From the NCBI RefSeq assembly GCF_947496875.1, contig NZ_CANMEH010000004.1, forward strand, positions 186,001 to 250,000: 64,000 bases of DNA, in the 5' to 3' direction. The notes below the pieces were generated by a model that did not search any database, was not told the origin of the DNA, and was given only the letters and a program-made list of their open reading frames with translations. Source of the DNA: an uncultured Paracoccus sp. (GTDB taxonomy: Bacteria > Pseudomonadota > Alphaproteobacteria > Rhodobacterales > Rhodobacteraceae). The stretch's first letter is position 1. Every line of letters begins with the position of its first letter. A program made the translations under genes and the position numbers. Below, one piece after another: positions 52,827-62,126 of this stretch.

Positions 52827-54026
52827 TCACTGGACCAGAGGGCAGCCGGATTCGGCGGGATCCATGTAGGCCTGCTCGCCCGGGATCTCGGCCAGGATCT
52901 TGTAGTAGTCCCACTCACCCGTGCTTTCCTCGGGCGTCTTGACCTGCACGAGGTACTGGGTGTTCAGCAGCCGGCCGTTCGGGGCGACGGTCGCGCCGCG
53001 TGCGAACACGTCGTCGACCGGCATCTCCTTCAGCTTTGCCGCCACCGCGGTCGCGTCGTCGCCGCCGGCCGCGTCGATCGCCTTGAGATACTGCGACACG
53101 GCCGAATAGACGCCGGCCTGCACCATCGACGGCATCGCGCCGGTGCGTTCCTTGAAGCGGTTGCCGAACTCGCGCGACTGGTCGTCGCGGTCCCAGTAGA
53201 AGGATTCGGTCAGGTACAGCCCCTGCGCGGCCTGCAGCCCCAGCCCGTGGATGTCGGTGATGAACAGCAACAGACCGGCAAGGTTCTGGCCCGCCTGGGT
53301 GATGCCGAACTCGGCCGCCTGCTTGATGGCGTTCTGGGTGTCGGTGCCGGCGCTGGCCAGGCCGATCACCTTGGCGCCCGACGACTGCGCCTGCAGCAGG
53401 AATGCCGAGAAGTCGTTGTTGTTCAGCGGGTGCCGGACCGAGCCCAGCACCTGCCCGCCCTTTTCCTCGACGGTCTTGGTGGTGTTTTCCTCGAGCGAAT
53501 AGCCGAAGGCGTAGTCGGCGGTCAGGAAGAACCAGGTGTCGCCCCCGGCGTCCACGACGGCGCCGCCGGTGCCCACCGCCAGCGCGTGCGTGTCATACGC
53601 CCAGTGGAAGCTGAACGGGGTGCAGGCCTTGCCGGTGATCTCGGTCGTGCCGGCGCCAGTGTTCATGGTGATCTTCTGGTTTTCGCCGGCGACCGCCTGC
53701 ACGGCCAGCGCCACGGACGAGGTCGTCAGGTCCATGATCGTGTCGACCTGCTCGGTGTCGAACCACTGCCGCGCCACGCTGGACCCGACGTCGGGCTTGT
53801 TCTGGTGGTCCGCCGAGACGACCTCGACCGGCGAGCCCTGGACGGTGTCGCCGAAATCCTCGACCGCCATCCGCGCCGCCTCGACCGAGCCCTGGCCGCT
53901 GATCGCGGAATAGGGGCCCGACATGTCGTTCATGATGCCGATCTTGACCACGCCGTCCGAAATCTCGGCATGCGCAGCGGCGCCGGTCAGCGCCATGGCG
54001 CCGACGCTCAGCAAAAGCTTCTTCAT
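52827..54026 (-). CDS. ABC transporter substrate-binding protein (type 1, LivJ-like), copy 1
   Basis: 399 residues. Signal MKKLLLSVGAMALTGAAAHA, then the mature start EISDGVVKIGIMNDMSGPYS. DLTTSSVALAVQAVAGENQ and WFFLTADYAFGYSLEENT are periplasmic-binding-protein type I signatures. Two Cys remain in the mature protein (KACTPFSFHW and SGCPLVQ at the C-terminus). It is closely similar, over the whole length, to the next gene upstream, which is exactly as long: a tandem duplication. Located directly before livG. Confidence 0.93.
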   Translation of the reverse strand: MKKLLLSVGAMALTGAAAHAEISDGVVKIGIMNDMSGPYSAISGQGSVEAARMAVEDFGDTVQGSPVEVVSADHQNKPDVGSSVARQWFDTEQVDTIMDLTTSSVALAVQAVAGENQKITMNTGAGTTEITGKACTPFSFHWAYDTHALAVGTGGAVVDAGGDTWFFLTADYAFGYSLEENTTKTVEEKGGQVLGSVRHPLNNNDFSAFLLQAQSSGAKVIGLASAGTDTQNAIKQAAEFGITQAGQNLAGLLLFITDIHGLGLQAAQGLYLTESFYWDRDDQSREFGNRFKERTGAMPSMVQAGVYSAVSQYLKAIDAAGGDDATAVAAKLKEMPVDDVFARGATVAPNGRLLNTQYLVQVKTPEESTGEWDYYKILAEIPGEQAYMDPAESGCPLVQ

Positions 54027-54103
54027 GTATTTCCTCCCAGATCCCGCTCTGTGGCGGACCGTACGACAGGGTCGGCGATGATCGCCGTCATTGCAAGAGT
54101 TCC

Positions 54104-54127
54104 CGCGCGGTGCCGGGGCGCCGCGCG
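54104..54127 (-). promoter_or_regulatory. Hairpin between the two binding-protein genes
   Basis: CGCGCGG (54104-54110) and CCGCGCG (54121-54127) form a 7-bp stem with a 10-nt loop, just after the copy-2 stop. It may attenuate readthrough from copy 2 into copy 1 and the permease genes, or stabilise the upstream mRNA. A second small dyad, GGCGATGATCGCC, lies at 54074-54086. Confidence 0.4.
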
Positions 54128-54135
54128 ACGCCGCG

Positions 54136-55335
54136 TCACTCGACCAGCGGACAGCCCGAGGCGGCGGGATCCATGTAGGCGTCGTCGCCCGGGATCGTCG
54201 CCAGCACGTCGTAATAGTCCCACTCGCCGGTGCTGTCCTCGGGCGTCTTGACCTGCATCAGGTAGACGTCGGAAATCATCCGCCCGTTCGGGGCGACCTT
54301 GCCGTTCTCGGCGAACAGGTCGCTGACCGGCAGTTCGTGCATCTTGGCGGCGACCGCCTCGGTCTCGTCCGTGCCGGCGGCCTCGATCGCCTTGAGATAG
54401 TGCAGGACGCCCGAATAGGTGCCGGCCTGGATCATGTTCGGCATGGCCCCGGTCCGCTCCTTGTAGCGGTTGCCGAATTCGCGGCTTTCGTCGGTGCGGT
54501 CCCAGTAGAAGCTTTCGGTCAGGGTCAGCCCCTGCGCGGTCTGCAGCCCCAGCCCGTGCACCTCGGCCAGGGTGAACAGCAGCGCGGCCATCTTCTGGCC
54601 CCCCTGGGTGATGCCGAATTCGGCCGCCTGCTTGATGGCGTTCTGGGTGTCCATGCCCGCGTTTGCCAGGCCGATGACCTTGGCCCCCGAGGACTGGGCC
54701 TGCAGCAGGAACGACGAGAAGTCGTTGGTGGCCAGCGGGTGCTTGACGGCCCCGGCGACCGACCCGCCGCGTTCCTTGACGATGTTGGCGGTGTTTTCCT
54801 CGAGCGAATAGCCGAAGGCGTAGTCGGCGGTCAGGAAGAACCAGCTGTCGCCGCCCTGCTCGACCAGCGCGCCGCCCGTGCCCACGGCCAGCGCATGGGT
54901 GTCGTAGGCCCAGTGGAACCCGTAGGGCGAACACTGCTCGCCGGTCAGGTCGGTGGTGGCCGCCCCGGTCACCAGGTTGATCTTCTTCTTTTCCTGGCTC
55001 AGCGCCTGAACGGCCAGCGCCACCGACGAGGTCGTCAGCTCCATGACGGCATCCACCTGTTCGGTGTCGTACCACTGGCGGGCGATGTTGCTGGCGATGT
55101 CAGCCTTGTTCTGGTGATCGGCCGAGACGATCTCGATCGGCATGTCCAGCACGGTGCCGCCGAAATCCTCGACCGCCATCCGGGCGGCCTCGACCGAGCC
55201 GGTGCCGCCGAAATCCGCATAGACGCCGGACTGATCGTTCAGGATGCCGATCTTGACCTTGCCGTCCGAAATTTCCGCCTGCGCGGCCGTCGTCATCAGC
55301 GCCGCTGCCGCGACGCCTCCCAATAGCTTGTTCAT
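54136..55335 (-). CDS. ABC transporter substrate-binding protein (type 1, LivJ-like), copy 2
   Basis: 399 residues from ATG 55335 (GGGAGGAT upstream). Signal MNKLLGGVAAAALMTTAAQA, mature start EISDGKVKIGILNDQSGVYA. WFFLTADYAFGYSLEENT, SSGAKVIGLANAGMDTQNAI and YMDPAASGCPLVE repeat the features of copy 1. Conservation is strongest in the core and lower where the ligand is expected to sit (e.g. LSQEKKKINLVTGA against VAGENQKITMNTGA). It heads the liv gene string; the HpcH/HpaI aldolase gene precedes it by 95 bp. Confidence 0.93.
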   Translation of the reverse strand: MNKLLGGVAAAALMTTAAQAEISDGKVKIGILNDQSGVYADFGGTGSVEAARMAVEDFGGTVLDMPIEIVSADHQNKADIASNIARQWYDTEQVDAVMELTTSSVALAVQALSQEKKKINLVTGAATTDLTGEQCSPYGFHWAYDTHALAVGTGGALVEQGGDSWFFLTADYAFGYSLEENTANIVKERGGSVAGAVKHPLATNDFSSFLLQAQSSGAKVIGLANAGMDTQNAIKQAAEFGITQGGQKMAALLFTLAEVHGLGLQTAQGLTLTESFYWDRTDESREFGNRYKERTGAMPNMIQAGTYSGVLHYLKAIEAAGTDETEAVAAKMHELPVSDLFAENGKVAPNGRMISDVYLMQVKTPEDSTGEWDYYDVLATIPGDDAYMDPAASGCPLVE

Positions 55336-55430
55336 ATGATCCTCCCTGTGCGGTGGCAGTTCCTGCCCTTCGCCGGCGCAAGCATGCCGAAAACAGGTCG
55401 CAATGCAACTGTCCCTCTGGACAGGCGGCG

Positions 55431-56222
55431 CTAGCCCGGATCGCCGCGGAAAGCCGGTTCGTCCCCATTGCGAAACTGCGCCAGCAGCGTGTCGGTGGCG
55501 CGCCGCAGCAGCCCCACATCCGTGCCGACGGCGACGAACAGTGCGCCCAGGGCCAGATAGCGCCGCGCCTGGGCGACGTCCTCCGCGATGATGCCGGGCG
55601 CCTTGCCGGCGTCCCGGACGGTCGCGATCGCCGCCTCGACCGTGGCCTGCACGTCCGGATGGCCGGGATCGCCCAGATGTCCCATCGCGGCCGACAGATC
55701 GGCGGGACCGATGAATACCCCGTCCACCCCGTCGGTGCCCGCGATGGCCGCCAGATTGTCGATCCCGCGGGTGGTCTCGACCTGGACCAGCAGGCAGGCG
55801 TCGTCGTCGGCGCGGGCCAGATATCCCGCGTCGCGATCGAAGCCGCTGACGCGCGCCACCGCGCTGGCCACCCCCCGGATGCCGTCCGGCGGATAGCGCA
55901 TGGCGGCGGCCATCTCGGCCGCCTGCTCGGCCGTGTCGATCATCGGGATCAGCAGCGTCTGGATTCCGATGTCCAGATACTGCTTGACCAGATGCACATG
56001 TCCGACCGGCGCCCGGGCCACGGCATGGCTGTGATAGGGCGCGATCGCCTGGGCCTGCGCCAGGGTCGAGCGGATGTCGTTCGGCGCGTGCTCGCCGTCG
56101 ATCACCAGCCAGTCGAACCCGGCCCCGGCCACCAGTTCGGCCGCATAGTGGTCGGCCAGCCCCAGCCACAGGCCGATCTGCGGACGGCCCTCGGCCAGGG
56201 CGGTCTTGAAGCGATTGGGCAT
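55431..56222 (-). CDS. HpcH/HpaI-family 2-oxo-acid aldolase
   Basis: 263 residues from ATG 56222. Class II pyruvate aldolase: [64 protein letters not shown] (metal-binding Glu) and [14 protein letters not shown] are all present. The family cleaves 4-hydroxy-2-oxo acids to pyruvate and an aldehyde. 62 bp separate it from truB. It could serve catabolism of whatever the adjoining liv transporter imports, but this is inference. Confidence 0.9.
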   Translation of the reverse strand: MPNRFKTALAEGRPQIGLWLGLADHYAAELVAGAGFDWLVIDGEHAPNDIRSTLAQAQAIAPYHSHAVARAPVGHVHLVKQYLDIGIQTLLIPMIDTAEQAAEMAAAMRYPPDGIRGVASAVARVSGFDRDAGYLARADDDACLLVQVETTRGIDNLAAIAGTDGVDGVFIGPADLSAAMGHLGDPGHPDVQATVEAAIATVRDAGKAPGIIAEDVAQARRYLALGALFVAVGTDVGLLRRATDTLLAQFRNGDEPAFRGDPG

Positions 56223-56284
56223 CGGGTCATCCACGCGGCAGGTTCTGCGGCAACCTAGCGGCGCGGCGCGCCGGGGACCAGCCG

Positions 56285-57178
56285 TCAGTGACGCACGAAC
56301 ACCCGGCTGGGCTGCACCTCGCCGCCCAGATAGCGGCCGATGCACAGCGCCTGGCCCGCATGGCTGACCTGCACCTCGGTGCCGTAATCGACATGGCCCA
56401 GAACCTGCCCGGGATTGCCGTTGGCGATCCGCACGGCGCCCTGATCGGTGGCCTGCAGTAGCGGCAGGGTCAGCGCCGCCTCGATCGGGCGCAGCGCGGC
56501 CTCCAGTTCGGCGCTGTTCGCCCGGTCGACCCGGTCGAACGGGACCGCCCCCTCCACGTCGAAAGGCCCGGACCACACCCGGCGCAGGGCGGTGACGTGG
56601 CCGAGGCAGCCGAGGGCGCGGCCCAGATCGCGGGCGATGGCGCGCACATAGCCGCCCTTGCCGCAGACCATGTGCAGGTCGGCGTCGTCCGGCCGCGCCT
56701 CGACCAGCGTCAGTTCCTCGACCCATAGCGGTCGGGCGGCCAGATCGACGGCCTCGCCGGCGCGCGCCAGATCATAGGCGCGGGCACCCTCCACCTTGAC
56801 CGCCGACACCGCCGGCGGCACCTGCAGGATCTCGCCGGTGAAGGCCGGCAGGGCGGCCCGGATCGCGGCCGCATCGGGGCGGGCGTCCGAGGTCTGTAGC
56901 ACCGCCCCAGACGCGTCGTCCGTGGCGGTCTCGGCGCCCCAGGCGACGGTGAAGTCGTATGCCTTGAGCGCATCGGTCAGATAGGGGACGGTCTTCGTCG
57001 CCTCGCCCAGTGCCACGGCCAGCAGCCCGGTGGCGTCCGGGTCCAGCGTCCCGGCATGGCCGGCCTTCTTGGCGTCCAGCGCCCAGCGGACCCGCCCGAC
57101 AACGTCGGTGGACCCGATACCCGCCGGCTTGTCGACGATCAGCCAGCCCGAAAGGTCGCGCCCCTTGCGCCGGCCCAT
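56285..57178 (-). CDS. truB: tRNA pseudouridine-55 synthase TruB
   Basis: 297 residues from ATG 57178. Catalytic Asp46 in [40 protein letters not shown] is the N-terminal signature, [18 protein letters not shown] and GTYVRA-like [15 protein letters not shown] follow. The start overlaps the DUF2233 stop (TGATG). rbfA-DUF2233-truB runs leftward, divergent from dapB. Confidence 0.96.
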   Translation of the reverse strand: MGRRKGRDLSGWLIVDKPAGIGSTDVVGRVRWALDAKKAGHAGTLDPDATGLLAVALGEATKTVPYLTDALKAYDFTVAWGAETATDDASGAVLQTSDARPDAAAIRAALPAFTGEILQVPPAVSAVKVEGARAYDLARAGEAVDLAARPLWVEELTLVEARPDDADLHMVCGKGGYVRAIARDLGRALGCLGHVTALRRVWSGPFDVEGAVPFDRVDRANSAELEAALRPIEAALTLPLLQATDQGAVRIANGNPGQVLGHVDYGTEVQVSHAGQALCIGRYLGGEVQPSRVFVRH

Positions 57179-57948
57179 CAGGACTGCCCCCGGGCCTTGC
57201 CGACATAGCCCACGATTGGCCCCATGGCGCGGCCCCAGTCGGCGCGGTTCAGCGCCGGCGCGTAGAGCCGCGAGATCGAGCCATCGAAATACAACGCGTT
57301 GCGCGCCCCCAGCCCGTCGCGGAAGAACCGGGCAAATTCGTGGAAGGTCACCGCCCGGTCGGAAATCACGAACCACGCGGTCTGGAAATCCTGCGACACC
57401 CCCACGCCGTTGCGGATATAGCGGCTGTCGCTGTCGGCCAGGAACCGCGGGTGCAGCTCGCCGTCGATCACCAGCATCGGGCCCGATTGCGTCGCCAGCC
57501 GGCAGTCCGGATCGGCGCTGGCAAAGCGGCGGCTTTCGATGACCTGGAACGGCGCCTTGGCGCCCACGCAGAACACCCCGTTCGGCCGCAGCCCGAAATT
57601 GCCGCCGCCGCCGGCGGTGACCAGCCGCCCGCGTTCGGTGCCGTCGGCCCGGTACAGGCCCACCGGCGCGTAGTCGGGATGAAACATCCCGGCGTTCATC
57701 GCGAATCCCAAGACCTCGTCCGCGGCAAGCGTGCCGCGCACCGCGCCGAAATCGCCCAGCACCTTGCCGTCCGGCCCGTCGAGCCACAGCCGCAGCTTGT
57801 CCTGGTCGGCGCCGCGGACGGTGCAGACCGCGAAGGCTTGGCCCTCAAACGCGCGTTCCTCGCACAGATCGGCCAGCACCGGCAGCGTCATCGCCACCAG
57901 CGCGCCCGCGGCCAGACCCAGCCGGCGCCGGACGTCAGCCCATCTCAT
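57178..57948 (-). CDS. Exported DUF2233 (phosphodiester glycosidase-like, NAGPA family) protein
   Basis: About 256 residues if translated from ATG 57948, which gives a normal signal peptide ([20 protein letters not shown], cleavage near 26). In-frame ATGs at 57963 and 57972 are alternatives; all overlap the end of rbf[48 protein letters not shown] and [15 protein letters not shown] are family signatures. Related proteins hydrolyse phosphodiester glycosides; the bacterial substrate is unknown. Confidence 0.82.
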   Translation of the reverse strand: MRWADVRRRLGLAAGALVAMTLPVLADLCEERAFEGQAFAVCTVRGADQDKLRLWLDGPDGKVLGDFGAVRGTLAADEVLGFAMNAGMFHPDYAPVGLYRADGTERGRLVTAGGGGNFGLRPNGVFCVGAKAPFQVIESRRFASADPDCRLATQSGPMLVIDGELHPRFLADSDSRYIRNGVGVSQDFQTAWFVISDRAVTFHEFARFFRDGLGARNALYFDGSISRLYAPALNRADWGRAMGPIVGYVGKARGQS

Positions 57949-58363
57949 CGGAATCCGGTCCATCGCCGTCATTCGCCACGTCGCGACGCACCCGGTCCTG
58001 TTCCAGCAGGCGCCGGGTGTCGTCCATCCGGTCGAATGTCTCGTCCAGCTCGAAGCGCAGGTTGGGTGCGTATTTCAGCGTCAGGTCCCGCGACACCAGG
58101 TGGCGCAGCTCCCGCGTGTTGCGCCGCAGCGCGGCCAGCGCCTCGTCGGCGTCGCGGCCGCCAAGCGGCAGCACATAGGCGGTGGCGATCTTCAGGTCGG
58201 GCGAGGTGCGGACCTCGCCCACGGTGATCGAGAACCGGTTCAGGTCGGGATCGTGCACGTCGCCCCGCAGCAGCACGTCCGACAGCGTGCGGCGGATCAG
58301 CTCGCCCACCCGCAGCTGGCGCTGCGACGGGCCGGGTCCGTGTTGAAAGCGGTTGGATGCCAT
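57935..58363 (-). CDS. rbfA: Ribosome-binding factor A
   Basis: 30S maturation factor with a KH-like fold. 142 residues starting [20 protein letters not shown], the alphaproteobacterial RbfA N-terminus; an ATG three codons earlier (58372) is possible. [20 protein letters not shown] and [19 protein letters not shown] match RbfA. Divergent from dapB with 85 bp between, and translationally overlapping the DUF2233 gene. Confidence 0.95.
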   Translation of the reverse strand: MASNRFQHGPGPSQRQLRVGELIRRTLSDVLLRGDVHDPDLNRFSITVGEVRTSPDLKIATAYVLPLGGRDADEALAALRRNTRELRHLVSRDLTLKYAPNLRFELDETFDRMDDTRRLLEQDRVRRDVANDGDGPDSDEMG

Positions 58364-58448
58364 CCGCCTCATCTAGGGGGTCGCCGCACATGCCGCAACG
58401 GGGTAGGGATATGCGGGGCACAAGCCGGACAACAAGGGGGCGGCGAGG

Positions 58449-59297
58449 ATGGACGCGACAACGGACGACACGACCGGCAGCACGACGGACGAGGCGGGTC
58501 CGGGGATCGTCGTCACCGGCGTCTCGGGCCGGATGGGGCGGATGCTGGTCGAACTGGTGCGCGCGTCGGATGCCTGCCACCTGGTCGGCGCCGTGGAGCG
58601 TGAGGGCAGCGACTGGATCGGCCAGGACCTGGGTGCCGCGCTGGGCGGGGCGCCGATCGGGATCACCGTCACGGACGACCCGCTGCCGGCCATCGCCCGG
58701 GCGCAGGCGGTGATCGATTTCACCACGCCCTCGGCCTCGGTCGGCTTTGCCGAGCTTGCGGCGCAGGCGCGGGCCGTCCACGTGATCGGAACCACGGGCC
58801 TGTCACCCGACGACCTGACCCGCATCGCCGCCGCCGCCCGCCACGCCCCCATCATCCGGGCCGGGAACATGAGCCTGGGGGTCAACCTGCTGCTGGGGCT
58901 GACCCGCCGCGTCGCCGCCGCCTTGGGCGAGGACTGGGACATCGAGGTGGTCGAGGCGCATCACCGCCACAAGGTCGATGCCCCATCAGGCACTGCGCTG
59001 ATGCTGGGCGCGGCGGCGGCCGAGGGGCGCGGCGCGGCGCTGGAGGAGCTGCGCACCCCGGCCCGCGAGGGGATCACCGGGGCGCGCCGGCCGGGCAGCA
59101 TCGGGTTCAGCGCGATCCGCGGCGGCGATGTGGTCGGCGAACACGACGTGATCTTCGCGGCCGCGGGGGAACGGGTGGTGCTGCGACACCTGGCCACCGA
59201 CCGCGCCATCTTCGCCCGCGGGGCGCTGCGCGCGGCCTTGTGGGGGCAGGACAAGGGGCCCGGCGAATACGACATGGCCGACGTTCTGGGGCTGTGA
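58449..59297 (+). CDS. dapB: 4-hydroxy-tetrahydrodipicolinate reductase DapB
   Basis: NAD(P)H-dependent step of diaminopimelate/lysine synthesis. 282 residues: [18 protein letters not shown] near 21-38 binds NAD(P), [19 protein letters not shown] is the DapB signature with catalytic His/Lys, and [15 protein letters not shown] follows. A Thr/Asp-rich N-terminal extension of about 18 residues precedes the fold and might mean a later start, but no other Met is nearby. Confidence 0.96.
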   Translation: MDATTDDTTGSTTDEAGPGIVVTGVSGRMGRMLVELVRASDACHLVGAVEREGSDWIGQDLGAALGGAPIGITVTDDPLPAIARAQAVIDFTTPSASVGFAELAAQARAVHVIGTTGLSPDDLTRIAAAARHAPIIRAGNMSLGVNLLLGLTRRVAAALGEDWDIEVVEAHHRHKVDAPSGTALMLGAAAAEGRGAALEELRTPAREGITGARRPGSIGFSAIRGGDVVGEHDVIFAAAGERVVLRHLATDRAIFARGALRAALWGQDKGPGEYDMADVLGL

Positions 59298-59367
59298 CCG
59301 CAGCGCGTTGACCGGCGGCCGTTCAGGACCCCGGGTGACGAGGGCGCCGGCGGCAGCACCCGGCGGG

Positions 59368-59550
59368 TCAGAAATCGACGGCAATCCCCTTGCGCTCATA
59401 GTCACCATAGCGCACCGGCTCCGGCCCGTCGCGGCCGCCCAGTTCGGGCGGCAGGTCCAGCGGCGGCTGGCGCTTCCGGCGCTCTTCGGCCTCGGCCAGC
59501 GCCCGCAGCGCGGCCGCCGGCAGGTCCGATCGGTTGGTCGCTTCCGTCAT
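59368..59550 (-). CDS. DUF1674 / SdhAF4-like succinate dehydrogenase assembly factor
   Basis: 60-residue protein from ATG 59550, with GGAGGGG as a strong ribosome binding site. LPPELGGRDGPEPVRYGDYE and the ending KGIAVDF are the DUF1674 (SdhAF4) hallmark. Members chaperone flavinylated SdhA. Divergent from rsmB with 56 bp between. The reverse frame is open for much longer, but the upstream codons read antisense to rsmB and are not part of the gene. Confidence 0.92.
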   Translation of the reverse strand: MTEATNRSDLPAAALRALAEAEERRKRQPPLDLPPELGGRDGPEPVRYGDYERKGIAVDF

Positions 59551-59606
59551 GGCAAAGCCCCTCCAGCGAGGATATCCCTGATCGCCAGCTAAGCAGCGGA
59601 GGCGAG

Positions 59607-61070
59607 ATGGACAAGTCTGATGACCGTGAGGGCCGGCCGGGGAACGGACCCGAGGCGCGTCCGCGCCGCCGCGTTGCCGCCCGTGTCCCGCCGCCGAAAC
59701 CGTCCGCTCAGCCGCCTGCTGCAGCGGATGACACCCCGCCCGCCACGGCAAGACCTGAACGTCGAAAGAAGTCGTCGCCGCCCGGCCGACGGCCATCGGC
59801 AGCACGACTACCTCGTCACGACAACTCCGTCGCCGACGCCCGCGCCGGTGCGCTGGCGCTGCTGGCGGCGGTCCGGTCCGGCGCCACGCTGTCGGACGCG
59901 GCCGCCGCGCTCGACCATCTGCCCGGCGCCGATCGTGCCCGCGCCCAGCGACTGGCCGCCGAGACCCTGCGCTACCGGGGGCGCGCCGAGGCGGTGCTGG
60001 CGCCGCTGTGCCCGCGCCGCCCGCGGCCCGAGGTCCATGACATCCTGATGCTGGGGACGACCGAGATGCTGGCCCTGGCCGAGGCGCCGCACGGCGTCGT
60101 CAATGCGGCCGTCGCGCTGGCGCAGCGGGGTGCGCCAAAGGTTCGGGCCGCGGCCGGGATGGTGAATGCCGTGCTGCGCCGCGCCGCGTCAGGGCAGGCC
60201 ATCTGGAACGCGGCGGGTCCGACCGAATTGCCCGCGTGGGTGCGAAGGCCGATGGAACAGGCTTGGGGCGGGGCAGCGGTCAGCGCCATCGAGGCCGCCC
60301 ACGAACGCGCCGCGCCGCTGGATCTGACCGGCAAGCCCGGGGCCGTGGTGCCGGGCGAGCCGCTGCCGACCGGCAGCCATCGCCTGCCCGCCGGCAGCCA
60401 GGTCACCGCCCTGCCGGGCTATGGATCGGGCGACTGGTGGGTGCAGGACGCCGCCGCGGCGCTGCCGGTGGCGGTGCTGGCCCCGCGTCCGGGCGAACGC
60501 ATCGCCGATCTGTGCGCCGCGCCGGGCGGCAAGACCCTGCAACTGGCGGCGGCCGGGGCCCGCGTGACCGCCGTGGACCTGAGCGCGCAGCGCCTGACGC
60601 GGGTGGCGGACAATATGGCCCGGACCGGGCTTGCCGCCGATCTGGTCGCCGCCGACGCCCTGAGCTGGCGTCCCGATGCGCCGCTGGACGCGGTTCTGCT
60701 GGACGCGCCCTGTTCGGCGACGGGGACCATCCGCCGCCACCCGGAACTGCCGCTGATCCGCGACGGCAGTGGTATTCCCGAACTTGTAGCAGAGCAGGCG
60801 GCGCTGATCGATCGAGCGCTGGACCTGCTGCGCCCCGGCGGACGGCTGGTCTATGCGGTCTGTTCGCTGCTGCCCGCTGAAGGCGAGGATCAGCTGGATG
60901 CCGCACTTGCCCGCCATCCGGATTGCGCGGTCGAACCGCCCGACGGCCCCGGCATCGACCCAGTCTGGATCACCGCTTCCGGCGGGCTGCGGCTGCGGCC
61001 GGACTACTGGCCGGATCGCGGCGGCATGGACGGGTTCTTCATCGCCCGGCTCAGGCGCGGCCAGGGCTGA
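59607..61070 (+). CDS. 16S rRNA m5C methyltransferase RsmB-family (NOL1/NOP2/sun)
   Basis: 487 residues from ATG 59607 (GGAGGCGAG upstream). A basic, Pro-rich N-terminal tail of about 75 residues precedes an RsmB/NusB-like domain (about 76-215) and the methyltransferase domain. CAAPGGKTLQLA is the SAM motif; the two catalytic cysteines lie in LLDAPCSATGTIRRHPEL and VYAVCSLLPAEGE. Probably methylates C967 of 16S rRNA or an equivalent site. Converges with the nitronate monooxygenase gene, leaving a 7-bp gap. Confidence 0.92.
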   Translation: MDKSDDREGRPGNGPEARPRRRVAARVPPPKPSAQPPAAADDTPPATARPERRKKSSPPGRRPSAARLPRHDNSVADARAGALALLAAVRSGATLSDAAAALDHLPGADRARAQRLAAETLRYRGRAEAVLAPLCPRRPRPEVHDILMLGTTEMLALAEAPHGVVNAAVALAQRGAPKVRAAAGMVNAVLRRAASGQAIWNAAGPTELPAWVRRPMEQAWGGAAVSAIEAAHERAAPLDLTGKPGAVVPGEPLPTGSHRLPAGSQVTALPGYGSGDWWVQDAAAALPVAVLAPRPGERIADLCAAPGGKTLQLAAAGARVTAVDLSAQRLTRVADNMARTGLAADLVAADALSWRPDAPLDAVLLDAPCSATGTIRRHPELPLIRDGSGIPELVAEQAALIDRALDLLRPGGRLVYAVCSLLPAEGEDQLDAALARHPDCAVEPPDGPGIDPVWITASGGLRLRPDYWPDRGGMDGFFIARLRRGQG

Positions 61071-61077
61071 CGCCCGG

Positions 61078-62046
61078 TCAGCCGGCGCACAGCGCCTGGC
61101 GGGCCGCGGCGTATTCGTCGGCCAGGCGGTCGATCAGCCGGGCCGCCGGCACCACCGACCGGACCGCACCGATCCCCTGGCCCGATCCCCAGATCTGGCT
61201 CCACGCCTTGGCCTTGCTGCTGCCCTTGCTGAAATCCATCGATTCAGGGTCGGCCGCCTGCAAGGCGTCGGGGTCGAGCCCCGCGGCGCGGATCGAGGGT
61301 TTCAGGTAGTTTCCGTGGATGCCGGTGAACAGCGACGAATTCACGATGTCCTCGGCCCCGCTGTCGACGATCATCTGCTTGTAGGCCGCGTCCGCCTGCG
61401 CTTCCTCGGTGGCGATGAAGGGGCTGCCGATATAGGCCAGGTCGGCGCCGGCGGCCTGGGTAGCGAGGATCGCCCGCCCGGTCGCGATCGCGCCGGACAG
61501 CAGCAGCGGGCCGTCGAAGAACGCGCGGATTTCCTGGACCAGCGCGAACGGGTTCTGCTGACCCGCATGGCCGCCGGCGCCGGCGGCCACCGCGATCAGC
61601 CCGTCGGCGCCCTTGTCCAGCGCCTTGCGCGCGAAGGTCGCGTTGATGATGTCGTGCAGCGCGATCGCACCGCAGTCATGCGCGGCCTCGTTCACCTCGG
61701 GCCTGGCGCCCAGGCTGGTGATCCAGATCGGGACCTTGTGGCGGTGGCAGATCTCGATGTCGCGTTCCAGCCGCGCGTTCGACCGGTGCACGATCTGGTT
61801 CACCGCGAAGGGGGCGGCAGGGCGGTCGGGATTGGCCTGGTTGTGGCGGTCCAGTTCGTCCTGAATGCGGGTCAGCCAGGCGTCCAGCAGGGGCGGCTCG
61901 CCCTCGGCCTCGCGGGCGTTCAGGGCCGGGAAACTGCCGACGATGCCGGCCTTGCACTGGGCGATGACCAGGTCCGGGCCGGACACGATGAACATCGGCG
62001 ATGCGACAACGGGGATGCGCAGGCCTTGCAGGATGGGCGGCAGCAT
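61078..62046 (-). CDS. Nitronate monooxygenase-family flavoprotein (2-nitropropane dioxygenase-like)
   Basis: 322 residues from ATG 62046 (GAGGAGAA upstream). FMN TIM barrel: LRIPVVASPMFIVSGPDLVI near the N-terminus, GLIAVAAGAGGHAGQQNPFA in the middle and ATQAAGADLAYIGSPFIATE later. This subgroup detoxifies alkyl nitronates or acts on unknown substrates. No catabolic neighbours give a clue. Confidence 0.88.
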   Translation of the reverse strand: MLPPILQGLRIPVVASPMFIVSGPDLVIAQCKAGIVGSFPALNAREAEGEPPLLDAWLTRIQDELDRHNQANPDRPAAPFAVNQIVHRSNARLERDIEICHRHKVPIWITSLGARPEVNEAAHDCGAIALHDIINATFARKALDKGADGLIAVAAGAGGHAGQQNPFALVQEIRAFFDGPLLLSGAIATGRAILATQAAGADLAYIGSPFIATEEAQADAAYKQMIVDSGAEDIVNSSLFTGIHGNYLKPSIRAAGLDPDALQAADPESMDFSKGSSKAKAWSQIWGSGQGIGAVRSVVPAARLIDRLADEYAAARQALCAG

Positions 62047-62126
62047 GGGGTTCTCCTCGACTGTCGCGCGATGATGGGCGCCGCGCGACGAAGCGCAAGC
62101 CCCGCCGCGGCGTCGGATCGGGCAGG

